Assembly (NCBI RefSeq): GCF_000143415.4
Contig: NW_003314321.1
Coordinates: 876,736 to 940,735, forward strand
Source: Selaginella moellendorffii
Lineage: Eukaryota; Streptophyta; Lycopodiopsida; Selaginellales; Selaginellaceae
DNA: 64,000 nt
Reading direction: 5' to 3'
In this document: in pieces, positions 20,485-31,388 of the stretch
Layout of the letters: each line of letters begins with the position of its first letter
Numbering within the stretch: the stretch's first letter is position 1
Position numbers and translations under genes: made by a program
Notes under the pieces: generated by a model
Told to the model about the DNA's origin: nothing
Seen by the model: only the letters and a program-made list of their open reading frames with translations
Databases searched by the model: none

Positions 20485-21374
20485 TTATGGTTTTGATGCA
20501 GGGACATTCGTGACCATGGTAGCTCCTTGATACAAGGTCGGATTCGTGTACCAACTAGACGTTGTGAATGAAGGCGATGAATGAACTTGTTGCTTAGCCG
20601 CTGCCTTCAACTCGACCAAGAGCAGCGTTTGGTTGTCGTTCTTTGAAGACGATAAGATCTTGTACACAACCTGCTTCAGTTGTTCATAGTCTCTGGCCTG
20701 CAACGCCTTCCGAATCTGTCCACAATGGTAATCGTCTATGCTGTTTTTATCCACTCCATCAGAAGCAAGAATAAGGAAGTGGCAGCCTTTGGAAATGTCA
20801 AAGTTGAGAATGTCCGGAACAGCACTCACAGCTTGTTCTTCTCGACTCAGCTGCGGATTGCTCTTGAACGACCAATCCCCAATGCTGCGGGTCACCATGA
20901 GCGAATCGACATCGTCTTCTTTGCCAGCCAAAGTTATGCGTCCCTTTGAGCCCCTCTCCACATAGCCACCCGCCTTGACGACCCTGTCTAGCTCCCCAGG
21001 ACACTTGCAGTCGTGCTCCTGGCTGATATCCATCACGTACCCATCCACAAACAAGCAGCAGAAAGAATCGCCAACATTGCCAAGAAAAACCTGGTTGTCA
21101 TCAGTAACCAGAGCCACGGTCGCGGTACTCCCACAGTCGTCAGCATCTGGAGCCCGTGAATCTGCCTCCATGAAAACCTGATGCAAGCTCCTCGCATAGT
21201 CGCCGTCCCGGAAAGCCTGATTGCAGCCCAGGATCGTGCTCATGCTGCCAGCGCAGAAGCGTGCCACTTGATCCCCGCCGTGTCCGCTACAGAGTGAGCG
21301 TCCTCCATTGTGCTCCTGAAGCCCACGTCTTGGAAGCACAACACTCTGACGCGCCTGTCCTCCACAACCTCCAT
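20485..21374 (-). pseudogene. PP2C-like phosphatase gene with out-of-frame N-terminus
   Basis: The main open frame (21339-20485) encodes most of a PP2C domain: GHGGDQVARF, CGSTATVALV, FLGNVGDSFCCLF, MVTRSIGDWSFK, FLILASDGVDKNSIDD and a late DNQTLLLVEL. The natural start appears to be at 21374 in another frame (MEVVEDRRVRVLCFQDVGFRSTMEDAHSV), which holds the PP2C GFRSTMEDAH motif but runs to a stop at 21240. The two parts meet near 21290, where the usual 20-30 residues leading to FDGHGG are missing and the metal-binding Asp of DGHGG is Ser. Either this is a frameshifted pseudogene, an assembly deletion, or an unusual splice form. Two ACGTGG cores lie just upstream. The tail after the domain is Ser/Thr-rich. 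Confidence 0.65.
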
Positions 21375-21432
21375 TCTGCCCTATCGCCCTAATTCAGAAT
21401 CAACGAAAAGGCTAAAAGATATACCTTGTGTG

Positions 21433-21452
21433 ACACGTGGCTGTCGACGTGG
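21433..21452. promoter_or_regulatory. ABRE/G-box-like pair upstream of PP2C
   Basis: ACACGTGGC at 21433-21441 is followed within 10 bp by another ACGTGGG. ACACGTGGC matches the abscisic-acid response element. It lies about 60 bp upstream of the inferred PP2C start (21374, minus strand). Many plant PP2Cs are ABA-induced, so control of that gene is plausible but untested. Confidence 0.4.
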
Positions 21453-23767
21453 GTGGCATATTCCCGCTCTATTTAATTGCGGGAGCACTTAAATAGGGCT
21501 GATGAGAGGCGTGCACGTGTTCGGCGATGGCCAGATTCGCAAGAGCAGGATTGAGGAGCTGGTTTTGGGTCGCCACGACCCTTCCAGCTGTGCGTCCTGT
21601 CAAGCACTCTCCCCGGAGCAGAACTCGCAGAGATAAATAAAAGACATTTAACCACGATGGTTCTCCTTCTCAAGTAGCATGAAATTTTGAAATGGATCTA
21701 GAGCTGAAAGGCTAATGGACACTTTGTGAAAAATTGCTACATAAGAAATTTGGACAATTTTTTGTTTTTCTGAAGTTTTTTCTCTTTCATGAACGACCAA
21801 TAAGGAACCTGGGGCATTATTGAGGAGGTGTCGGTGGGTTCGGGGGTTCCCGATGGCCGCGGGGGGGGCATGGGGCCGGGTGGGGTCATTTAGCAGGCTG
21901 ATCACAAAGCATGTAATTCTTTCTTCCTTCTTTATGATTCTATTTCTCATGTTGCCATGGAATTTATCGGCAATAGCTACGGGAGTAGTGGCCAGGGATC
22001 GTCTGGCAAGGGAAAGCGTCGCCATGGCAATAAGTAATGTAGTCTTGGTATATGTTCTTAGTATGTTTCCTCAAACTTGGTTGTCCGCAAAGAAGTTCTC
22101 TCGCTTGTGACAACGAAGTATGACGAAGCTCGAGTTCGTCCTCGGCCACGCCCAGGCCAAGAAATTATGCACCCAGGTCCGGCTGTGAATGATCAGCCCA
22201 GCTAAAGAGCTCGCAAGGCGAATCTCTGGCAGGATCTAACCACTCCGGGCTCTACGATAGCCAAGGAGGCGAAACTCAAAACTTCGCGGCCTTCCTCACG
22301 TTGTTTCTGGCTATGAGAATGACTTCCTCCTGTGTAAACAACAACAAAAAATTTACGGAATGCTGCCAGCATGCTTGAGGCCTTTCTTGCTTTGCTTCGT
22401 TTTCATTTTAACGAGCATTTTCTTTCATCTTTCCTTCCAGGTGCATCCATCCCGTTTCTTGCAAAAGCGAAAGTGAACCTTACAAGCAACGGAGTGTAGA
22501 GACGAGTCTTTTGGAACTGGATGAACCTTTCCATCCAAGCGGTGACCCCTTGGGAGGAATCAACGCTGACATGATACTGTGGAAATCCAGCTCTCTCACC
22601 TGCGCTTTCGCCTTTTGACCAGCAGCTCAATCACGCCCTCCAACAGCAATTTCCCACCAATGCCTTCTTGAGCACGCAGTGATTCTCTGGTGGATGGACG
22701 TCCTCCATTGGCGTGGCTCCCGCACCTTCTCGGATTTTCCAGTGATGGCTGCTGTTGGATCCATCATCGTAGGATCCGAGGATCTGGATGCCTGCAGCTT
22801 CTTGTTGCGTTTTAAGTTAAGTCTTCACATAATACTATGGATCTTACGCTTGCAGCACACACACGATGTTCATTGTTGAGTGTATGTTTCAAGTCACAAA
22901 TTGCATCGTCTCCGAACTTTGGACTCCAGACTCCAGGATGTTGACACGTGCCATCCATATTTCGAGCATCAAGGGTCTCGCCGAATCGCAAAATACGAAA
23001 GTCTTGCCAAGACCATCTAAACTACTTTAGAAAATGTGACAATGCCTTTGGATTCAAGAAACCTAGCCATTTTCAAACGATTTCCTCATGACCAACATGG
23101 GCTATAAGATTTACTTCATTCTCTTTACAGGTCTCATCCCAGCTTGTGCCAACTTTGGAGAGCATGCAACTCAATATGATGACGTTTATTTTTCCCCCCA
23201 TATAATCTAGCTTCTTACAGCTTCTTAGTTTTACTGTTAATAGCTATCTGCCTAGAGTTCCAATCTTAAAGTGTTGCGAAAAATTCTTTAAATTAACCCA
23301 TGCGCCTCGTGCCTCATCTCTCAAAATACATTTTTCAAAAACAGCATATAGATAAATAGATAGTTCCTCGTCTATCAGCAAATATACTCTGCATTGAAAG
23401 GTTGAACAAAATCCGGATCATCCTTGAAAACACGAAACCTGTGTTCTAGGCATAAGTTTGCTTCGCCATAGAACCTAGTCCTAAAAAAGCTGACCCTACG
23501 TTTAAATCGTCGTTACGTGCTCCAGGCTTTACTATCGTCCAAAGAAGTGGCCTCGGTCGTGGTGGTGTCCCCTTCATCCTCGCCAAAAACATGCATTTAA
23601 TTCCTCTTCCGCGCATATTTTCCACACCTCCATTTCTTGAGCCACTGGTTTCGCAGCCGCTTTGGATTGGGCAACGATGGATCGCGTTTGGATTTCGGGA
23701 AGAACACGCACGGCAGTCATGGCCAGATCTTTAATTTCCACGGAATCTAAAATCTGGACATAAGATC
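21453..23767. other. Gene-poor region
   Basis: About 2.3 kb with no assignable gene. It holds a 45-codon frame at 21502-21636 (start MRGVHVFGDGQIRKSRIEE, with a CASC motif), a G-rich run near 21850-21890, and an exon-like minus-strand stretch at about 22480-22590 flanked by AG and GT (SSQGVTAWMERFIQFQ). None matches a family I know. The last 150 bp are probably the promoter and leader of the SRPBCC gene. Confidence 0.4.
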
Positions 23768-24565
23768 ATGGCGGAGCCTGCTACTTCACCGAGCCGACGA
23801 GCAAGCGTGGATTCAGTGCTGTCCGATTTCCAAGTGGAGCTCCTCAAGGTAGAGAATTCTCTGGAGAGTGTGTTATTGCTCACGAATTCTCTCGAGCAGC
23901 AGAACCACCGGCAGCAAATCCTCGACGACGATGAGTTCTTCCTCGACGATCATCCAAAGTCTGGACAAAATGGATCGAATTTGCTACTGGACGAACGCGA
24001 TGCCTCGATGAATGAGTGCTCGACGTCGTCGCCATCGCAATTGGGCGATTCTTCCTCGGTAGCGTTATGGCAGGGAGGTATCCGGCTGGTAATTGAGGCA
24101 CCAATCGCCAAAGTGTGGGAGATCTCTTCCGAGAGGTGCGGAATCTCTCGCTGGATGCCCATGATCGAGGAGTGCGTGGAGATCGATCCGGGCGATGGTA
24201 TAACCGGCAGCCGGAGGCGAATTTCCGGCGATATCCTCCCCCGGATCGACAACATCCAGTCGTGGGCGATCGAGAAGCTGGTGGAATTCGACGCGGAGAA
24301 TCACTACTACACGTATGAGGTGGAGGAGAGCAACATTGGGCTGGAGGGGTACCGCGCCACGCTCCAGCTCAACGATTTCGGCGATGACACCACGCTGGTG
24401 AATTGGGTGTACGAGGTGAGGGCGATGGAGGACAGCTCCGAAGAGGGCATGGCAGATTACATGGGAATGTTCTTCAAGGCATGCCTCAGGCGCCTGGAAC
24501 TTCTCGCAAGCGGGAAGGAGAGAGACGACGAGAACACGCGTACAAATCCCATTGGTCCAGATTGA
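23768..24565 (+). CDS. SRPBCC / polyketide-cyclase-like (Bet v 1 superfamily) protein
   Basis: Intronless, 265 aa. The first 95 residues are polar and probably disordered, with a short Leu-rich helix (VLSDFQVELLKVENSLESVLLL). From about 100 the sequence looks like a START/Bet v 1 helix-grip fold: GIRLVIEAPIAKVWEI, WMPMIEECVEI, GSRRRISGDILPRIDN, ENHYYTYEVEES and TLVNWVYEVRA, then the long C-terminal helix ending FFKACLRRLELLASG. Plant members include small ligand carriers and lachrymatory-factor-synthase-like proteins. The ligand here is unknown. The long acidic N-terminus is unusual for the family. Confidence 0.72.
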   Translation: MAEPATSPSRRASVDSVLSDFQVELLKVENSLESVLLLTNSLEQQNHRQQILDDDEFFLDDHPKSGQNGSNLLLDERDASMNECSTSSPSQLGDSSSVALWQGGIRLVIEAPIAKVWEISSERCGISRWMPMIEECVEIDPGDGITGSRRRISGDILPRIDNIQSWAIEKLVEFDAENHYYTYEVEESNIGLEGYRATLQLNDFGDDTTLVNWVYEVRAMEDSSEEGMADYMGMFFKACLRRLELLASGKERDDENTRTNPIGPD

Positions 24566-24584
24566 ACACGTGTTTGAACACTAT

Positions 24585-24790
24585 TAGTCCAGCTGGCATA
24601 TATATAATACGTGCCAAATTTCTATTGATCCAGCTGGCACATAAGGAGCACGTTTTATGCTTTTACACCAGCTGGCACAAGCCATGTCTTCTAAATCAAT
24701 CAATCCTAGATAAAAAAATCAATGTCTTCTCGATCGAAGACTCATTGTCTTCACGATCAAAGGATCAGTGTCTTCTCGATCAAACCACCA
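24585..24790 (+). repeat. Short dispersed direct repeats in a 3' flank
   Basis: CCAGCTGGCA occurs three times between about 24589 and 24680. A TCTTCTCGATC-like unit recurs about three times at 24720-24785, alternating with TCTTCACGATC. The tract lies in the shared 3' flank of the SRPBCC and PPR genes. It may be a degenerate minisatellite. Confidence 0.5.
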
Positions 24791-26423
24791 GTGCAAAGCC
24801 ACTAGCATTGGCTGGCTCAGTGTAGAGATTGGAAAGAAGAATGTAGCAAGTTTGAGCGTCTGGATTGATCTCCACTGCCCGGCGAGCGGCTTGGCCGCCT
24901 CGTTCTTCATCGCCATGGGTCTTGGCAGCAGCCAAGAGCATCGTCCACGCAACGCTACTGCTGTGGATCGCGCTGTTCGCAGCAAACGCGATAGCTTCGT
25001 CCAGCCATCCCAATCGCCCAAACACGTCGATCACGCAGCCGTAGTGCTCGTCGACCGGATCAATCCCAAAGTCCTCGACCACCATCCTGAAGTATTCCCA
25101 GCTCTTGCTCGCGAGGCCGGCGTGGCTGCAAGCGCCCAAGACGCTGATGAAGGTAACGTCGCTGGGATCGAAGCCTTCGAGGATCATGGACGTGAAAAGC
25201 TCCAACGCCTTGGTGGATTCTCCTCGCTGCGCGTATACTTCGATCATGGTCGACCAGGAGCTCACGCTTCTACGCTGGATTCGATCAAACACCTCCCTTG
25301 CTCGAGCCAGGCTCCCAGATCTGCCGTGGGTGTTGATCAATGCATTCGCCAAGACAGTGTCCGAGAGGAATCCAGCAGCTTCCACGCGATCGTGGAGGAA
25401 CTTGCCGTGATCTGGAGAAGAAGATCCGGCGCAAGCTTCCAGCAAGCTCAGGAACGTCACCTTGGACGGCTTGAGCCCTTCAAAGTCAAGCCTCTGGAAG
25501 ATCTTGAGTGCTTCTAGAGAACGCCCATTCTGGGCATTTGCAGCGATCATCGCGTTCCACGACACCAAGTTCCTCTCGCTCATCCGATCGAAAACTTCCT
25601 TGGCTCTTGCGACGTCTCCAAACCTTCCATACATACTCAAGACCGCATTGGCGAGATTGAGCTCCATCTCGTGGCCAGCTTCCAGAATTCTTCTGTGGAT
25701 CATCACTCCTTTCTCGTACTGCCCGAGCCCAGCACAGGCATCTAGAAGGGTGATGTGAGTCACAAAGCTCGGCTTCTCGCCCAGCAAATCCATTCCCTGG
25801 AGCATCTTCATGGCGCGATCGTAATGCCTGTTCTCGCAGTAGGCTGCGATCATGGAGCTCCAGGTAACCACATCTCTCTCGCCACACCCATCGAAGATCT
25901 CCTTTGCCCGGCCTAGGAATCCACAGCTAGAGTACATGTGGATGAGAGCGTTCTTGAGAGAAACGTGGTAGTCTTCCGAGCTTTCCTCGATCAAGCAGTG
26001 GAATTGCTTGCCTCTCGTCCCATCCTTGCAGCTCGCGCAGCAATCCAGGACGAGGAGGAAGGTGATTCTATCCGGCCTGTCGCCGAGCTGCTGCATTCTC
26101 GACAAGAACTCGATCGCGCGCTGCTCAGCGCCATTCCGAGAGAATGCCGTGAGGATGTTGTTCCAGGAGAAGACATTTGGGGCGTGGATGCCGTGGAACA
26201 CCGCTAGAGCATCGCCGACGCGGCCGCATTTGCCATACATCTCCACCAGGAGATTTCCAAGGTACCTGTCTCGATCCAAGCCCCTGGCGGCGATGGCGCC
26301 GTGCACGCGCCGGCCCTCCTCTAGATCGCGCGTCGCGAGACATCGCCGTACTGCTGCCTCGAGCGCCGAGTAGCTACGAGCTTCCTCCGACCGATCAAGA
26401 ACCCTAGCTCCTCTCTTGAGCAT
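24780..26423 (-). CDS. PLS-class PPR protein with E motif
   Basis: An intronless 547-aa frame. The start (MLKRGARVLDRSEEARSYSALEAAVRRC) leads straight into RRVHGAIAARG, typical of lycophyte PPR proteins. Roughly twelve PPR units follow in the P-L-S pattern (NVFSWNNILTAFSRNG, NLVSWNAMIAANAQNG, SVSSWSTMIEVYAQRG). The C-terminal E region is VAWTMLLAAAKTHGDEE followed by CYILLSNLY, after which the protein stops within a few residues, so there is no DYW deaminase. The role inferred is organellar RNA binding and probably editing-site recognition. Its 3' end faces the SRPBCC gene; the short-repeat tract overlaps the last codons. Confidence 0.88.
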   Translation of the reverse strand: MLKRGARVLDRSEEARSYSALEAAVRRCLATRDLEEGRRVHGAIAARGLDRDRYLGNLLVEMYGKCGRVGDALAVFHGIHAPNVFSWNNILTAFSRNGAEQRAIEFLSRMQQLGDRPDRITFLLVLDCCASCKDGTRGKQFHCLIEESSEDYHVSLKNALIHMYSSCGFLGRAKEIFDGCGERDVVTWSSMIAAYCENRHYDRAMKMLQGMDLLGEKPSFVTHITLLDACAGLGQYEKGVMIHRRILEAGHEMELNLANAVLSMYGRFGDVARAKEVFDRMSERNLVSWNAMIAANAQNGRSLEALKIFQRLDFEGLKPSKVTFLSLLEACAGSSSPDHGKFLHDRVEAAGFLSDTVLANALINTHGRSGSLARAREVFDRIQRRSVSSWSTMIEVYAQRGESTKALELFTSMILEGFDPSDVTFISVLGACSHAGLASKSWEYFRMVVEDFGIDPVDEHYGCVIDVFGRLGWLDEAIAFAANSAIHSSSVAWTMLLAAAKTHGDEERGGQAARRAVEINPDAQTCYILLSNLYTEPANASGFALVV

Positions 26424-26561
26424 CCAAAAGCATCATTCCAGCCAAGATCAAGAATATTCTCAAGAAGGTATTATTCAGAAAATATTTCTTAGGGCTTTGC
26501 ACAAGGTATATGCTTGAGGATATTCTTGTCATATAACGTGTCACGAGAATGAAGGGCGGGA

Positions 26562-28383
26562 ATGGAGAGAGGAATTTTGTGCTGTGGCGTTCTTCCTTGG
26601 AAGAGCGCCGCGCGCTCCATTCCATCGATCGATCCACACAAGCGGCGGCTATGGAGGAGCCAGATCTCGGTCCGCGCGAGGAGGGCGCCATCGATCAGGG
26701 CGGCATTTGACGCGGATCTCACAGAGCAAATCTCCGGTCAGGGCAAGCTCCAGTCTCCATTCCAGGTAGCGCTAGGGCTGGGATTTCTCGTGAGCTGGGA
26801 CAGGGCCGTGGCCGGCGCTCTCAGATGGAGTGGAATGCCGGCAGCGGCCAAGAATCTCCCGAGCGCCTCGCTAGGGATGATCTCGCTTGTGGCAGCACTG
26901 CTGGTGCTGGATCGACTCGCGCCAGATGCTTGCAGCGGGGTGAATTCTTTCTTCTTCCCCTCGGTGGAGTTTGTCCAGAGATGGATGCCGCTCTTTTATG
27001 CGCCAGCTCTGGCGATGCTACCGGCGGGAGCCAAGAGCCTCCAAGTCATGGATGGGATCAAAGTGGTTCTTTTGACTGGTAACGTTGTTCTTCGTATTTC
27101 TTCTTTCTTTCTCAGATGGTTTGTTCTTCTTTGTTCTTTGCTCGTAGTTCTTTCGTGGGCTGGGACACTCACAGTCACGACTCTCTTTACCACTCTTGTC
27201 CGGAGACATGCCAAGGCGAGGCTTGAGGAAGCTCCAAGCGGGCTCTCTTTGGCTCCTTTTAGCATATGGGAAGCGATACCATGGCTAGCAATTGGAGCTG
27301 CTGGCTTCATTCTGGTTTACGTCTCGCCAACTTTGCTTGGCTCTCCTGCAAGGACTTTGATCCCGTTTCTACTGTCGTCGACTGTGGTGGGATTTCTTCT
27401 TGGTTCCTTGTGAGTATAATTTTTTCCGATTTTGTTATTACAATTTTTGATAGTAAGTTCCTTTCTCTGTTTGAAGTCTTCCAGGCCCAGTAAAGAGATT
27501 CCTTCATCCAGTCATTACGTGTGCCATCTTTGTAAATGCTGCCGCACTTTTCTTCTCCATAGCAACGGAGAAGCAGTTTCTATCCGTGCTCGGTAAGTTG
27601 TCTCATCTTTTAGTTTCTCCTTGTTTCGAATGTGCAAATTCCAGGTTCGTACATCACGAATAATCTCAAGGATCCAGGTGCTGGGGATGTTCTTCTAGCC
27701 TTGGTTGGACCCCTAGCTATATCATACGGATTCTTGCTCTACCGGCAACGCAGAGTAATACTTTTGTGCTCTTGCTAGCATTTGTCCCTGACTGTTTTCC
27801 TGTTTCGCTTAGATTATTGTTCGGCATGGAATTGAGCTGGCCTCAGTGGTATCGGTGGCTGGTATGGTTTCTTTGCTTATCACGACGTACGCTGGTCGTG
27901 CACTGGATCTCAGCTCTCAGCTCATAAACTCGGTTGCTCCGAGCAACGTAACGTTTGCATTTGCATTGCCGGTAGGCAATCTCTTACAAGGTGAGACGAG
28001 CGTGTCTGACGTAATTTCGATGACTGATCTTTTCATTTTCTGTTTCGACGCAGCAAATCCTTCGCTGGTTGTATCGTGTTGTGTATTGACCGGCATTTTG
28101 GGAGCTAATCTTTCGAGGCCGCTTCTTCTCAAAGCTACAAAGTCCGACGATCCGGTGGTGCGAGGACTGTCAGCTGCTTGCAGGTAAGAATAAGAAAACT
28201 CTTGCATCGTTTCTAAAGTTTGTGATGATTTCTCGGTTCAGTTCTCATGGCTATGGATCGGCGTCAGTCGCTGCGGGAGAGCCGGATTTGCTCCCGCTTT
28301 GTGCCGTCGCTTACATTCTCATGGGAACGTTTTGCTCGCTACTTTGCAGCGTTCCAGCACTGGGACGCATAATATCCAAATAA
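26562..28383 (+). CDS. PLGG1: Plastidal glycolate/glycerate translocator (LrgAB-like)
   Basis: Exon 1 is 26562-27078 and exon 2 27148-27409; exon 3 probably starts at 27477, and several short exons follow to a stop at 28381-28383. The N-terminus (MERGILCCGVLPWKSAARS, Ser/Arg-rich) looks like a transit peptide. Multiple hydrophobic segments follow, first LrgA-like, then LrgB-like. The LrgB part shows FLHPVITCAIF, GDVLLALVGPLAISYGFLLY, NPSLVVSCCVLTGILGANL, SSHGYGSASVAAGEP and AYILMGTFCSLLCSVPALGRI. In Arabidopsis, PLGG1 in the inner envelope exchanges glycolate and glycerate during photorespiration. Family membership is clear; transport function is inferred. Confidence 0.9.
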
Positions 28384-28455
28384 TGCGTGTGTGATAGAGT
28401 TTCCCAAAGAACACAACTAATCTAGATTGAATACCCTGAAATATTAAAAAAAGAT

Positions 28456-28522
28456 TGGAGATGCTAGGAATTGAACCCAGTCACTTTTGAAATGTCAAAT
28501 TGTGATGAACCACTACATCCCC
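28456..28522 (-). pseudogene. tRNA-Ala-like pseudogene or tRNA-derived fragment
   Basis: Read on the minus strand, it starts GGGGATGTAG and ends CATCTCCA, which can pair as a 7-bp acceptor stem. A good B-box/T-arm (GGTTCAATTCC within a 5-bp stem) is present. The D arm and anticodon arm are degenerate, with no normal 7-base loop. The ends resemble plant tRNA-Ala(AGC). It is probably a dead tRNA or the head of a short interspersed element. Confidence 0.4.
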
Positions 28523-28607
28523 TTTCATGATTTACAATTTGATTTATGAAAGTCTATAAATTCTAAACACGTTTAGGAAAATGATTGGATTTCACCGTTT
28601 TTATGAT

Positions 28608-30841
28608 TTATGATTTAATAAATGATTCTTGGACAAGCGTATTGATCCGGCGTAGCTCCGTGATGTGCGCTTCGTCTGGCTCCACTGGTATGATCTTTGC
28701 AGCTTTTCCTTGATTCAACAGCTTGACAACGTTGTTTGCAGCCTCAAGCCCCGTCACATATGCTTTCTCCTACAATGACAAAGTTTTCGTTACATCTTGA
28801 AAGCACCACAGAATCCAGAGTACCTGAGACCAGGAGCCGTGCCGTGTGATGATCCAGTCACCGGCCATAAACAGGTTTGGAAAGCTTGTGGTTCCTCGCA
28901 TCATATGTTGGTACGAGCCTTTCAACATCCACAAATCATATCTTTTGAGCTCGCAAAATTAAAAACAGCTTCTCTCGTACCTGGAGAGAAATGTGTCACG
29001 GCTTTCCGGAAGCGAACCACTGCCTGATCGACAACTTCTGCTGCTGCGAATTCTGGAATGCACTTTGCAAGGTAAGTCACCACCTTTTTCACGATCTGGT
29101 TGTCGCTCAGGGGCAGAAACTGATTGGCATGATACTGAAAATTGGACAAAATACACATCAACCAGCAGGAATGACTTATCAAAACTTACAAAGTCAGCTT
29201 CCACAACAGTTCCTTTTTCGTCCTTGTACTCGTCGTGCAAGGCATTAAGATCAAAGAAAGTCCACCCTGTAGTTTCATCAAATCCGAAACAAGCATTGCT
29301 GGGATGATTTATATCAACCTGACAAAAAAAATTGTTTTGCAGTAAAAGAAGAAACTATGTCAATACCTTACGATCAAGCCAGAGCCGAACGCCAAGGATA
29401 TCTATAGCTCCAAGGTTTTGTATGGCCAGAAACTCCTCGCTCTGTTGCAACGCAGGACTGTAGACACGAGCAAACAACTATATCAATATATGAACCACAA
29501 AATACTGGTTCTCTACCTGGACTCGACAATGCGTTGCATTGCCGTGACACCGACGGAGAAAATAACTGCATCGGCATTGAACAGCTCGTTCCCGCACCTC
29601 ACTCCACTAACTTCCCCAGTAGGTTCGTTGATTGTCAAATCTGTCACTTTTTTGCCACTTAAAAAGCGGCATCCTCGTGCATTTAGCACCTCCAGCCATG
29701 GCTTGAAGATTTTTTCTCCAACTGTTCCACGGCACCAGACAACATCAAAGTCCGACTGCAAATAATAAGATAAACATGACCTGTGAGAACTTTTCACAAG
29801 TTTTAACAAAACCAACAAACCTGATGCGCAAGAATGAAATAGTAGAGCATTCCGAGTGTAGCTGCAGCACTGCATTGTTCTCCAGGCGCGAAAAGTCCAA
29901 CCAGAAGCATTGGGTTGAAGGCATCCTTGTACACTCGCTCCGAGCAACCATAGTTACGAAAGAGCTCACGAGCGGTTGCTAACAACACGACCTTCAAGGA
30001 TTTGCATCGTTTGCAAAGTAGAAATTTCACTCACTTTTATCGTATTTTCTCCAGGCACGGTCGCTGTTGTCGAAATCTACCACCGTATACATGAGTGGAA
30101 GCGCAGTCAATCGGTCCCAAAGCGGAAGCCTGAGGAACTGCGAACATTTCCAATGCATATCACGTCACGGAATGATCAGGAATTCAAACTACCTCAAACG
30201 GTTATGAAGAAACCTGAGTGTATACAAATGTGCCCAAGGGACTTGGCAAACGAGGAAGGTCTTGAAATATTGGAGACTCAACCTGTCAAAAAAGAACAAG
30301 CAAAGAACTAAAAATCTAACAAAGAAATCTAAGAAAACAGAAAAGGATGCTAGTTTACCTCCAAACCATTGGGAGAATACTGTGAAGAGCGTGTCCACTT
30401 TGTAAAAGGCTTGAGTCCGAGCTCATCAACCAGTGAGAAAATATTCTTGTATGGGTACCAAAATCCTGGTCGAAAGAAGATCTAAGCTTTCGAAAAGAAA
30501 ACCAGGAAATCTTTACCGTGAATTCCAACTTCCACCGATCGCCCCGACGCAGTTTTCCATCCAGCAACCAATCCTCCAGGTTGAGCTCCGGCCTCAATCA
30601 ATGTAACATCAAAGCCCTGCATTTTCATCTATAATCCCTTTGCAACAAAAAAGATTCCACTCACTTGTTTGATGAGATGGTGCGCGGCGCCCAAGCCCGC
30701 CCATCCAGCTCCCACTACAATCACCTTCTTCTTCTTATCGATTTCCTGCCTCTCAGCTCTGATCTCACGCCAGCGTCGTCCTCCCCGTCGCCGATTGGAG
30801 ATCGCGGAGCTCCACAGCGGGAATGCGCTCGTCGTGGCCAT
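28608..30841 (-). CDS. FAD-dependent carotenoid-desaturase-like oxidoreductase
   Basis: About ten exons. The first (start at 30841) has a Ser/Arg-rich transit-peptide-like N-terminus, then KKKVIVVGAGWAGLGAAHHL, a Rossmann GxGxxG FAD site. Later exons give AGAQPGGLVAGW, FWYPYKNIFSLVDELGLKPF, YSPNGLE, YGCSERVYKDAFNPML, FAPGEQCSAAATLGML, then a long substrate-domain exon (EKIFKPWLEVLNARGC, NADAVIFSVG). The end is SFPNLFMAGDWI, GSWSQEKAYVTGLEAANNVV, the FAD-binding tail of the amine-oxidase/phytoene-desaturase superfamily. It is not clearly PDS or ZDS; I infer a plastid redox enzyme acting on a carotenoid or other isoprenoid. The stop lies in AT-rich DNA at 28608-28610. Confidence 0.85.
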
Positions 30842-30913
30842 ACAAAAACCCTATCTCGCTAGGCCGGGATGTTTAAATCCCTGGAAATGGATATTCTCTC
30901 TAACATTCATCCA

Positions 30914-30985
30914 TCCGTTGTAGTCTAGTTGGTCAGGATATTCGGCTCTCACCCGAAAGACCCGGGTTCAATTCCCGGCAACGGA
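30914..30985 (+). tRNA. tRNA-Glu (CTC)
   Basis: A 72-nt cloverleaf. The acceptor stem is TCCGTTG with CAACGGA; the D arm contains GTCTAGTTGGTCAGGA. The anticodon stem TTCGG/CCGAA encloses CTCTCAC, giving anticodon CTC. The T arm is CCGGG TTCAATT CCCGG. No intron. Confidence 0.95.
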
Positions 30986-31044
30986 AAAATTTTAGTCTTG
31001 GAAGTTTTTGATAAGCTCTACAAAAAATCCCCCAAAATAATTCG

Positions 31045-31290
31045 TGATCATTCTTGCTGCTTGTGATCTTCGAGTACGGAGCAATTTAAAAAATGGCACA
31101 GGACGAGACGAACTTTACGAGATAAGAGTGCTCGTTCACCTCTAGAAGTTGACAAAGTAAAAGTAAACACACCTCACTTAGAAACTCGACATTCTCCAAA
31201 GAGACGTTGCACAGCGATGTGATCTCTTCTAGAACTTGCGCATCCTGTAAAATATCTTAGAGAGATTGCTGCTAACCTTTTTTCTCCTTA
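31045..31290 (-). pseudogene. Partial pseudogene copy of the Abitram/FAM206 gene
   Basis: Plus-strand pieces match the functional gene at 34420-34860 in order: GACGAACTTTACGAGATA, GCTCGTTCACCTCTAGAAGTTG, and TCTTCTAGAACTTGCGCATCC followed by TGTAA. Several segments between them are shortened, so the reading frame is destroyed. No other exons of that gene are found here. It looks like a decayed fragment of a local duplication. Confidence 0.7.
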
Positions 31291-31388
31291 GGTGTGAACA
31301 ATCTTCTCCACGACAAGTCAGTATGTGATAAGGCACGACGGTTAGGGCAACATTCTCATCTCACCGTCTTCCTACAGGCACGCCCACT

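Noticed and set aside
24768-25517. Plus-strand 249-aa frame opposite the second PPR gene
   Set aside because: Antisense shadow of PPR repeats with no family features.
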